Positions 49,282 to 56,562 of a DNA stretch of 64,000 nucleotides are shown here, one piece after another (the first letter of the stretch is position 1; every line of letters starts with the position of its first letter). The translations under genes were made by a program, and so were the position numbers. The DNA is from Fen-178 sp049516835 (GTDB lineage Bacteria > Acidobacteriota > Terriglobia > Bryobacterales > Bryobacteraceae): the NCBI GenBank assembly GCA_049516835.1, contig JBEKSR010000003.1:10316-74315 (forward strand), read 5' to 3'. The notes beneath the pieces are model-generated. The model did not search any database. It was not told the DNA's origin and worked only from the letters and a program-made list of their open reading frames with translations.

Positions 49282-49911
49282 TCACCTATCCTCAATCGTG
49301 AAGTTGGTGGTCGCCGCCAGGGACTTTGCCTCGCCGGCGGTGATCGTCCAGCCGGGCGGACGTCTCTGGCCAGTAGGTGGTCTGCCGATGCGAATATGGG
49401 CGGTGTCGCCGAGCTTCAGTCCAAGCGACGAATCAGCCAGTCCGCAGTAGTCGCCATTGGCGACGCAAATATGCGTCAGTCCGCCGCCGATCGGCAATAT
49501 GCTGGAAACGCGTCCCTTCACGATGCGGTGGCTGTCTACATATTCAAAGATGGGCATTCGGTCTAGCTCGCGGCTGGTGGCGGAAAACTCGCGGAGAGTT
49601 TCACCGCCGCCCGTGCCGGCTCCGCCGGTGAGGTAGACCGCGAAACGTCTTTCGCCGCCAACGCCCACAAACATCAGAGCATAGAATATGGCGACAAAAA
49701 CCACCAGGCACGCGAGGGCCGACGCCAGGCCCGACAACCCTTTTACGACATCCAGCATCTTGCTGTTTGTCGCCCAATAAGTGAAATGACCTCGCCGGGT
49801 GCCGGCGTCCGCCGTCTGCCACATTGAGGCAAAGTGGTCAATTGCGAGAGTGGCCGCAAATATGGCCGCAAACAAGGCAAAACAAGCCAACGAGATGAAT
49901 AGGAACACCAT
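49282..49911 (-). CDS. Hypothetical membrane protein, 209 aa
   Basis: ATG 49911 is preferred (AGGAGG at ideal spacing). Two transmembrane segments: VFLFISLACFALFAAIFAATLAI (about 2-24) and VVKGLSGLASALACLVVFVAIFYALMFVGV (about 55-84). A soluble C-terminal domain of about 120 residues follows (FEYVDSHRIVKGRVSSILPIGGGLTHICVAN...). No family recognised. The stop lies 9 nt from the convergent DUF362 stop. The 339-bp region 49912-50250 between this gene and the next plus-strand gene contains no evident gene. Confidence 0.65.
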   Translation of the reverse strand: MVFLFISLACFALFAAIFAATLAIDHFASMWQTADAGTRRGHFTYWATNSKMLDVVKGLSGLASALACLVVFVAIFYALMFVGVGGERRFAVYLTGGAGTGGGETLREFSATSRELDRMPIFEYVDSHRIVKGRVSSILPIGGGLTHICVANGDYCGLADSSLGLKLGDTAHIRIGRPPTGQRRPPGWTITAGEAKSLAATTNFTIEDR

Positions 49912-50250
49912 GGTTCCTCCTCTCAACCGGAATTTCCATCTTGGACTTTCCGGCCCTATTCAGTCTACCTCCAGCCGCCATCCTTCGATCCTGCAAGCTG
50001 CATTTTTCCCTCCGGGAGCCGTCTTCGGCTCCACCCAGCGCCGCTTTCGCCCTGCCGCAAGGAGACCAAAACCGGCAAACCTTGCTAACGATCCAGCGGG
50101 CCGTCACTGTTTGTTCCGGCCGAGCGACCGGGCACTCGGAGAGTGGCGCACGCACGGCCACGCGGCGCGGCATTCCCGGCTGTGTTTCAGAGGCGGCGTT
50201 GCGGCGCGTCTTCGGCGGGATGTGGTACCTTATGCCACGGGAAGTCTACC

Positions 50251-51435
50251 ATGCAAAGGCGAAGTTTTCTCAAAACCATTCCGGCGGCGGCGATGCTGCC
50301 GGCTGTCCAATCGGCGCCGCGGATGAAGATCGCGGACATCCGGGTGGTCTCGCTGAAGACCATCCGGGAAACCGGCACCATGGAGGCGGCCTGGAACCCG
50401 GGTACCCGGACCACCCATCGGATGGGCGGCGGTTCCTTCACGGAGATCCGGACAGACCAGGGGCTGACGGGGATCGGGCCAGGCATGGAGGCCGCGTCCG
50501 TGCCCGCCGCCAAAGCCCAATTGCTGGGCAAGGATCCCTTCGACATCGAACAGTGCGCCGGCCCGCTGCGGTATTACCTGGGCGCCAGCTCGCGCGCGGT
50601 AGCGAGTCTCGAGATCGCCCTCTGGGATCTCATCGGCAAGGCGGCCCAACAGCCGCTCTACAAGCTCTGGGGGGCGGCCAAGGAACGCGTGCCCGCGTAT
50701 GCCAGCATGATTCAGCTTTCGACGCCCGAAGAAAGAGCGCGGATGGCGGTCGAACTCAAAGCCCAGGGTTGGAAAGCCATCAAGCTGCGGCTGCATTACC
50801 AGACCATGAAGGAAGATATCGGGCTGGTCGAGGCGGTCAGGAAGGCGGTTGGCGAAGACATGGGGATCATGACGGACGCCAACCAGGCGCAATCCGCGGG
50901 CACGTGGCAACCCGGAGTGCAGTGGGATTTCCGCCGGGCCGCGGAGACCGCGCGCGAGTTGCAGCGCCTCAAAGTGCTGTGGCTGGAGGAGCCGTTGTGC
51001 CGCTACGATTTCGACGGGCTGGCCGAACTGAACCGGCTGGTGGATATCCCGATCGCCGGAGGAGAGAACAATCACGGAGTACACGAGTACCGCTGGATGC
51101 TGGAGAGAAGCGTGTTCGACATTCTCCAGCCGGACGTGATGGTGGCGGATGGAGTCACGGGATTCCGCCAGATCGCGGGGCTGGCAGCGGCGTTCAACAG
51201 GCGGATTATTCCGCATCACGGCGGCGGGAACCTGGGGACGATTGCCCAACTCCACTCGATAGCTTGCTGGCCGCACGCGCCCTGGATTGAGCTTTTGCAC
51301 GACCCGCCGACGGCGGCATACATGAACGGCTTCGCCATTATGGAAGACCCGCCGCTGGTGGACAGAGAAGGGTATCTGAACCTGCCGCAGGGGCCGGGAT
51401 TGGGTGTCGCGATCCAGAAAGAGCTGATGGCGTAG
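50251..51435 (+). CDS. Enolase-superfamily (MR/MLE) dehydratase with Tat-like leader
   Basis: 394 aa from ATG 50251 (MQRRSFLKTIPAAAMLPAVQS, a Tat-like leader). Mandelate-racemase subgroup: VASLEIALWDLIGKAAQQPLYKLWG, KAIKLRLHYQ (KxR acid/base), metal ligands in MTDANQAQ, LWLEEPLCRYD and AGGENNHG, and IPHHGGGNLGTIAQLHSIA with a His at the seventh-strand position. Likely a sugar-acid dehydratase; the substrate is not predictable here. A second exported enolase-superfamily enzyme besides 21176-22519. Confidence 0.86.
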   Translation: MQRRSFLKTIPAAAMLPAVQSAPRMKIADIRVVSLKTIRETGTMEAAWNPGTRTTHRMGGGSFTEIRTDQGLTGIGPGMEAASVPAAKAQLLGKDPFDIEQCAGPLRYYLGASSRAVASLEIALWDLIGKAAQQPLYKLWGAAKERVPAYASMIQLSTPEERARMAVELKAQGWKAIKLRLHYQTMKEDIGLVEAVRKAVGEDMGIMTDANQAQSAGTWQPGVQWDFRRAAETARELQRLKVLWLEEPLCRYDFDGLAELNRLVDIPIAGGENNHGVHEYRWMLERSVFDILQPDVMVADGVTGFRQIAGLAAAFNRRIIPHHGGGNLGTIAQLHSIACWPHAPWIELLHDPPTAAYMNGFAIMEDPPLVDREGYLNLPQGPGLGVAIQKELMA

Positions 51436-51484
51436 AAGCTGCCGGGCCAAGCTCAATTGCCCACGGGTGTTATGATGCGGGTCT

Positions 51485-52789
51485 ATGCGCGACGTGAACG
51501 TAGGGATAGTGGGTCTGGGCAACATCGGCTCGGGCACGCTGAAGATTCTGGCGGAGAACGCCGATCATATCGCTCTCAAGCTGGGGTTTCATCTGCGGGT
51601 CGGGGCCGTCTGCGATCTGTTGATCGATGCCAAGCAGATTCCCGAATCGCTGGGACCGGTTTTCAAGACCAACGACTGGCGGCGGTTGATCGAACATCCG
51701 GGCCTGGATATCGTGGTCGAACTGGTTGGCGGCACGGCCGTCGCCGCCGAGATCATCCATGCCGCCATCGCGGCGAAGAAGTCGGTGGTCACGGCGAATA
51801 AGGAACTAATGGCGTTGAGCGGCGCGGAAATCTGGGAGCGCGCCATCCAAGCCGGAACCAATGTCGCCATGGAGGCCAGCGTGGCGGGCGGGATTCCCAT
51901 TCACACCGTGCTGCGAGAAGGCATCTCGGGCGACCGCGTGGTGGCGCTCTACGGCATCCTCAACGGCACCAGCAACTACATCCTCACCGAGATGGAGCAG
52001 CACGGCTCGCCGTTCGAAGCCGTGCTGGGGGAGGCGCAGCGGCTGGGATACGCCGAGGCCAATCCCAGCAACGATATCGATGGCTTCGACGCGCGCTCGA
52101 AGCTGGCCATCCTCTCCGCGCTGGCCTTCGGCGAGAAGATCACGCCGGGGGACATTTTCACCGAAGGGATTCGCCGCCTCTCGCCCATGGATTTCCAGTA
52201 CGCGCACCGCCTCGGCCACACCATTCGATTGCTGTGCGCGGCGCGCCAGACGCCCGAGGGGTTGATCCTGTCGGTGCGTCCGGCCCTGATTCCGCAGACC
52301 GCCATTCTGGCGAGCGTGCGCAGCTCCTACAACGCCATCTGGGTGCAGGGGACCTACGGCGAGGACACGTTCTACTACGGCCGCGGCGCTGGTCCCAGAC
52401 CCACCGGCGTGGCCGTGGTGAGCGACCTGATGAGGGTGGCGCGCGAGATTCTGGGCGGCAGCCCCACGCGCGTCTCGCCGTTCGCGCATCAGCGCCTGGG
52501 CGAATACAAGCCCATCCCCGTGACGCTCCAGACGCGCTCCTACTACGTGCGGTTCCGCGTCCGCGACCAGCCGGGCATCATCGCGGCGCTGTCGGGTATC
52601 CTCGCCGCGAAACGCATCGGCATCGAGGCCGTGCTTCAACTGCCGCACGAGAACAAGCTGGATCTGCCATTCGTGATCACGCTCGAACCCACCACCGAGG
52701 AAGCCGTGCGCCAGGCCGCCGCGGAGATGTCCCAGCTCGACTTCCTGTTGGAACCGCCGTTGGTGTTGCCGATGGAGCCGCCTCTGTAG
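51485..52789 (+). CDS. hom: Homoserine dehydrogenase
   Basis: 434 aa. Rossmann NAD(P) motif VGIVGLGNIGSGTLKIL at residues 4-20; VVELVGGTAVAAEIIHAAIAAKKSVVTANKELMA, then EASVAGGIPIHTVLREGISGDRVVALYGILNGTSNYILTEME, AEANPSNDIDGFDARSKLAILSALAFG (catalytic Asp/Lys region), and a C-terminal ACT domain (YYVRFRVRDQPGIIAALSGILAAKRIGIEAVLQLPHE). Converts aspartate semialdehyde to homoserine for Met, Thr and Ile synthesis; the ACT domain suggests threonine feedback. Confidence 0.95.
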   Translation: MRDVNVGIVGLGNIGSGTLKILAENADHIALKLGFHLRVGAVCDLLIDAKQIPESLGPVFKTNDWRRLIEHPGLDIVVELVGGTAVAAEIIHAAIAAKKSVVTANKELMALSGAEIWERAIQAGTNVAMEASVAGGIPIHTVLREGISGDRVVALYGILNGTSNYILTEMEQHGSPFEAVLGEAQRLGYAEANPSNDIDGFDARSKLAILSALAFGEKITPGDIFTEGIRRLSPMDFQYAHRLGHTIRLLCAARQTPEGLILSVRPALIPQTAILASVRSSYNAIWVQGTYGEDTFYYGRGAGPRPTGVAVVSDLMRVAREILGGSPTRVSPFAHQRLGEYKPIPVTLQTRSYYVRFRVRDQPGIIAALSGILAAKRIGIEAVLQLPHENKLDLPFVITLEPTTEEAVRQAAAEMSQLDFLLEPPLVLPMEPPL

Positions 52790-52833
52790 GGGGTTCCGAA
52801 TACTCAACTACCGGGGAGGGACTCGGGGAGCTC

Positions 52834-54102
52834 ATGCAATCGTCAGGCACAGCGTCGGCAGGAGGCGCCGTGGGAAAGGTGTCCCGGGAGTTTCAGGTCT
52901 TTGTCAAGCCGGCCGGGGCCGTCTGCAATCTCGATTGCCAATACTGCTATTACCGGGACAAGCGGAGCCTCTATCCGGATACCGGCGTGTTCCGGATGCC
53001 GGAAAGCCTGCTGGAAGAGTACATCGTCCAGCACATCGAGGCCGCGGCCGGGCCGGAGATTGCCTTCTCGTGGCATGGAGGAGAACCCACCACGCTGGGC
53101 GTGGACTTCTTCCGCAAGGCCGTCGAGCTTCAGCGCAAGCACAGGCCCGCCGGCTGGCGCATTCGGAACGGCATCCAGACTAATGGCGTCCTGCTGGACG
53201 AAGAGTGGTGCCGCTTTCTGGCGGCGGAGGAGTTCCGGGCCGGTCTCAGCCTGGATGGCCCGGCGGAACTGCACGACCCGTACCGGGTGACCAGGGGCGG
53301 CCAACCGACTCACCAGCAGGCCATGCGCGGGTACCACCTGCTGCGCCAGCATGAGGTCCCCACCGACATCGTGTGCACGGTGCACAACCTGAACGTCCGG
53401 TATCCGCTCACGGTCTACCGGTTCTTCCGGGAAATCGGCTGCCGGTATCTGGGCTTTCTTCCGGTTGTGGAGAGCGCGCCGGAGGCGCCGGACGGGGTCG
53501 GCCCGTATACGCCATCGGCGGAGGCCTATGGAGCCTTTCTGTGCAAGATCTTCGATGAATGGATCGAGCGGGACACCAGCCGGATGGCGGTGCAGACTTT
53601 CGAGGAGGCGGCCCGGCCGGCCCTCGGCATGGAGCACTCGTTGTGCGTGTTCCGCGAGACCTGCGGCCAGATCCCGGTGGTGGAACACAACGGCGACTTC
53701 TTCCCGTGCGATCACTTCGTCGACCGCGAACACCGCTGGGGCAACATCCGCGAGACGCCTCTGGGGGAACTGCTGGAAAGCCCGGCGCAACGGGCTTTCG
53801 GGGAGGCCAAGCGGGACGGGTTGCCGCGTTACTGCCGCGACTGCGAAACGCTGGCCATGTGCCATGGCGGATGCCCTAAGTACCGCTTCATCCGGACGCC
53901 GGCGGGCGATGCGGGCCTCAACTACCTCTGCGCGGGGTTGAAGCGTTTCTTCCTGCACAGCCGGGCGCCGATCGAGCGAATCACGTCCCGGGAGCGGGAG
54001 CAGGCGCCCGGGCCCCGGACCGCGCCGGGCAAGGTGGGCCGCAACGATCCCTGCCCGTGTGGCAGCGGCCTGAAGTTCAAGAAGTGCTGCGCGGCCAGGT
54101 AG
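52834..54102 (+). CDS. Anaerobic sulfatase-maturating-enzyme-like radical SAM/SPASM protein with C-terminal SEC-C motif
   Basis: 422 aa, GGGAG before ATG 52834. Radical SAM site FVKPAGAVCNLDCQYCYYRDK (CxxxCxxC), then SWHGGEPTTLGVDFFRKAVEL, NGIQTNGVLLDEEWC and LSLDGPAELHD, all typical of anSMEs that make formylglycine in sulfatases. SPASM Cys: CVFRETCGQIPVVEHNGDFFPCDHFVD, and YCRDCETLAMCHGGCPKYR for the auxiliary clusters. The final 20 residues are a SEC-C zinc motif (GRNDPCPCGSGLKFKKCC), not usual in anSMEs. No sulfatase gene is in the window. Confidence 0.88.
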   Translation: MQSSGTASAGGAVGKVSREFQVFVKPAGAVCNLDCQYCYYRDKRSLYPDTGVFRMPESLLEEYIVQHIEAAAGPEIAFSWHGGEPTTLGVDFFRKAVELQRKHRPAGWRIRNGIQTNGVLLDEEWCRFLAAEEFRAGLSLDGPAELHDPYRVTRGGQPTHQQAMRGYHLLRQHEVPTDIVCTVHNLNVRYPLTVYRFFREIGCRYLGFLPVVESAPEAPDGVGPYTPSAEAYGAFLCKIFDEWIERDTSRMAVQTFEEAARPALGMEHSLCVFRETCGQIPVVEHNGDFFPCDHFVDREHRWGNIRETPLGELLESPAQRAFGEAKRDGLPRYCRDCETLAMCHGGCPKYRFIRTPAGDAGLNYLCAGLKRFFLHSRAPIERITSREREQAPGPRTAPGKVGRNDPCPCGSGLKFKKCCAAR

Positions 54103-54206
54103 TGTGGCAGGCAGTTTTTTGTGGCGCCACTCAGCCTGGCGTACGCCCACGGTCGAAAACCAAAGAACACTCCATCTCCGAGTCGCGCGGCCAGGTAGTA
54201 TTGCAG
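54089..54206. repeat. Direct repeat of the maturase-gene 3' end
   Basis: GCGCGGCCAGGTAGTGTGGC at 54089, including the maturase stop codon, recurs as GCGCGGCCAGGTAGTATTGC at 54185. The 74 nt between are noncoding. This looks like a small duplication or a slipped remnant of gene replacement before the dienelactone hydrolase gene. Confidence 0.6.
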
Positions 54207-54279
54207 ACCTGAAATGGTTTTTGGGCTTGCGCTGGCGGGCCAATCCGTTCGAAAATAGCGGCACGGGAGCACATCGGAA

Positions 54280-55104
54280 ATGCATACAGTTACGAGAAGG
54301 CGTTTTGTGGCAGGAAGCGCAACGGGAATGGCCGCCACCGGCTGGGGCGTGGCCTCCCTTGACGCGCAGGATTGGGCGCGCCAGGCGGTGGACAAGTCGC
54401 CGCGGCGGCGCGAGTGGGTGACGGTGAAGCACGATAGCCGGGCCGTCGAGTCGTTTGTGGCTTATCCGCAAGCGCCGGGCAAGGCGCCGGCGATGGTGGT
54501 CATCCACGAGATTTTCGGAATGACCGACTGGGTGGAGAGCGTCACCGATGAGTTTGCGGAGGCAGGCTATCTGGCGATCGCTCCCGACCTGCTGTCGGGT
54601 ATGGGTCCGAACGGCGGACGGACAAAGGACATTCCGGCGAACGGGGTGGGGCAGGCCATCGGCAAGCTGCCGCCCGACCAGATCACCGCGGATCTCAATG
54701 CCGTGGCCGACTATATCAGGAAACTGCCCGCTTGCAACGGGAAGGTTTGCGTGGTGGGTTTCTCGTGGGGCGGTGGACAATCGTTCCGCTTCGCGACCAA
54801 CCGCAAGGATCTGTCGGCGGCATTCGTGTGCTACGGCAGCGGCCCGGCGCCGGACGCCATCCCCAACATCCAGGCTCCAGTCTACGGTTTCTACGCGGGG
54901 GCCGATGCGCGCATCAACGCCAGCGTTCCAGCCACCCAGGAACAGATGAAAGCGGCGGGCAAGTTCTTCGAAGTAGCAACTTACGAAGGCGCAGCCCACG
55001 GCTTCATGCGGGCCGGAGCGCAGCCGGATGCGACGGAAGCCAACAAGAAAGCGCGCGCCGAAGCATGGGTCAAGCTGAAGGCGTTCAGAGACAAAGCCAA
55101 GTAA
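54280..55104 (+). CDS. Dienelactone hydrolase family protein, Tat-like leader, Ser nucleophile
   Basis: 274 aa. Leader VTRRRFVAGSATGMAATGWGV. The alpha/beta-hydrolase core is MVVIHEIFGMTDWVESVTDEFAEAGYLAIAPDLLSGMGP, nucleophile elbow VVGFSWGGGQSFRFA (Ser162), and the late Asp and His (FYAGADARIN; EGAAHGFMR). Classical dienelactone hydrolase has Cys in GFCxGG; here it is Ser, so a general esterase or lactonase role is more likely than chlorocatechol breakdown. Probably exported. Confidence 0.88.
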   Translation: MHTVTRRRFVAGSATGMAATGWGVASLDAQDWARQAVDKSPRRREWVTVKHDSRAVESFVAYPQAPGKAPAMVVIHEIFGMTDWVESVTDEFAEAGYLAIAPDLLSGMGPNGGRTKDIPANGVGQAIGKLPPDQITADLNAVADYIRKLPACNGKVCVVGFSWGGGQSFRFATNRKDLSAAFVCYGSGPAPDAIPNIQAPVYGFYAGADARINASVPATQEQMKAAGKFFEVATYEGAAHGFMRAGAQPDATEANKKARAEAWVKLKAFRDKAK

Positions 55105-55128
55105 GGGCGCTGCCAATCAAGGAAGCCG

Positions 55129-55482
55129 ATGACAGAAGCCAACGAAGGCAGCTTCAGATGTCCTGAGTGTCATACTCCGGTCGAACTGGATACACCAAAA
55201 TGTCCGGGCTGTGGTGGATTATTCAAGGCGGGGCTTGCTTCACTCTCCGAAAAAGAGCAGCGAGTCTATCAAACCGAACATCAGAAAGCGATGGCCGCAA
55301 AGCAACAGCGACGTTCGGAACGGCGGTAGGAACTGCAGGACAATCCATTCGATCCCCGCACAGAGGTCTCGGCCGACGCCATCCACATTGCCAGCCGGAT
55401 AGTGAAGCATCTGTGGATCATTTTCGTGTTGTTGCCGTTCGTCGCCGCGTTGCTGTTGATTTTAGCGGGCGTCATCAAATAG
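55129..55482 (+). pseudogene. Zinc-ribbon membrane protein gene interrupted by an amber codon
   Basis: Reads FRCPECHTPVELDTPKCPGCGGLF (two CxxC knuckles) and SEKEQRVYQTEHQKAMAAKQQ then SERR, TAG at 55327, and continues in the same frame ELQDNPFDPRTEVSADAIHIASRIV before a transmembrane helix (LWIIFVLLPFVAALLLILAGV) and TAG at 55480. The in-frame continuation with a proper membrane anchor shows one original gene of about 117 codons. A CAG to TAG change at a Gln position explains the break. The N-terminal 66 aa may still be made. Confidence 0.75.
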
Positions 55483-55542
55483 CATCCCGGCCCGGCGTTA
55501 GAAAGGCTTCCCAGTCTTGCTATTCTGGGAAGCGGCGGAAGC

Positions 55543-55725
55543 ATGACGGCGAACGAACTGAAACGGAAGCTGAAAAAGCTGGGATGCACCTTTGAGCAGG
55601 GAACCCGGCACCTGATCGCCGTCCATAAAGGAAAGGCTTCGCCGATCCCGCGCCATCCGGCGCAAGAAATTAAGACCGGAACTTACCACAAGATTCTCAG
55701 GGATCTCCGATTCAAGGAGGAATAG
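55543..55725 (+). CDS. hicA: HicA-family mRNA interferase toxin
   Basis: 60 aa, complete HicA: TANELKRKLKKLGCTFEQGTRHLIAVHKGKASPIPRHPAQEIKTGTYHKILRDLRF. The G....GTRH family pattern carries the active-site His (about residue 23), and PRHP.qEIktGT...Il.dL is the characteristic dsRBD-like end. Sits 5 nt before hicB. Confidence 0.9.
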   Translation: MTANELKRKLKKLGCTFEQGTRHLIAVHKGKASPIPRHPAQEIKTGTYHKILRDLRFKEE

Positions 55726-55730
55726 AGAAC

Positions 55731-56162
55731 ATGAAATACCCCGCGCTGTTTGATCCCGCCGAAGAGGGCGGATTCGTCATCACCTTCCTGGACTGGGACT
55801 GGGGAGTCACCCAGGGAGAGGATGAGGCCGACGCGGTTGACATGGCGCAAGACGCACTCATCACGATGATCGCTCACTCGATCCGCCATGGGAAGCCCGT
55901 TCCTCCACCCAGCAGCCAACCAAAGGGCAAGAAGTACCGCATGATCGAACTACCAGCGAAGATCGCGCTGAAAACGGAACTGTATATCGCATTCAAGGCA
56001 TCCGGTATCACCAAAACCGTCCTGGCGCAGAAGCTGTGTATTCCGATTACCAACGTGGACCGGCTGTTCGACTTCAAGAACCACACCCGTCTGGAGCAAA
56101 TTGAGGCCGCCTTCCACGCGCTCGGCAAGGGGCTGACGATCGACGTGCGGGATGCGGCATAG
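55731..56162 (+). CDS. hicB: HicB-family antitoxin
   Basis: 143 aa with GGAGG upstream. N-terminal HicB domain: YPALFDPAEEGGFVITFLDWDWGVTQGEDEADAVDMAQDALITMIAHSIRHGKPVPPPS. The C-terminal HTH is KIALKTELYIAFKASGITKTVLAQKLCIPITNVDRLFDFKNHTRLEQIEAAFHALGKGLTI, which probably represses the operon. This is the long, DNA-binding HicB type, unlike the short orphan at 15578. Confidence 0.9.
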   Translation: MKYPALFDPAEEGGFVITFLDWDWGVTQGEDEADAVDMAQDALITMIAHSIRHGKPVPPPSSQPKGKKYRMIELPAKIALKTELYIAFKASGITKTVLAQKLCIPITNVDRLFDFKNHTRLEQIEAAFHALGKGLTIDVRDAA

Positions 56163-56198
56163 GGGGAAGAGGCAATTCTGGGAACTGGAGGTAGCGCA

Positions 56199-56489
56199 AT
56201 GGCTCTGGTGACTTGCCCCGAATGCGGGAACGAGAAAGTGGCGAGCAGCGCTGAATCTTGTCCCGCGTGCGGCAACACCTGTTGGTTGATTGTCGTCCGT
56301 CGTGAGGAATGCGTCTGTTATATGTGTAACGGAATAGGTACAGCACGAACAATTCTATCAGGGCCTGTTGGATATGTAGGTTCGGAACCGTGCGGCATTT
56401 GCCAGGGGAAGAAACGGGTGATCGCGAGTTTGATGAGAAATGTAAAGACAGGCCATGAGTATCATGCTTTGGGCGAACCGATCCCGTAA
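56199..56489 (+). CDS. Cys-rich zinc-finger-like protein, 96 aa
   Basis: GGAGG upstream of ATG 56199. Two ribbon-type Cys pairs (VTCPECGNEKVASSAESCPACGN), then CVCYMCNGIGTARTIL and EPCGICQGKKRVIA, the latter two similar to DnaJ CxxCxGxG zinc modules. It is probably a small metal-binding protein; its function is unknown. It follows hicB by 36 nt. Confidence 0.68.
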   Translation: MALVTCPECGNEKVASSAESCPACGNTCWLIVVRREECVCYMCNGIGTARTILSGPVGYVGSEPCGICQGKKRVIASLMRNVKTGHEYHALGEPIP

Positions 56490-56562
56490 CTTCCTGCACA
56501 ATCACCACTAGATGTACGCCTCCGTCGCGGCTAGGCGCGAACGGCCAGCCCCGGCCATCTCA

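Noticed and set aside
49912..50250. Extended N-terminus or extra gene before the second enolase-superfamily gene
   Set aside because: The upstream open codons are Arg/Ala/Gly-rich, and the Tat-like leader begins at 50251. No homology to any family is visible upstream.
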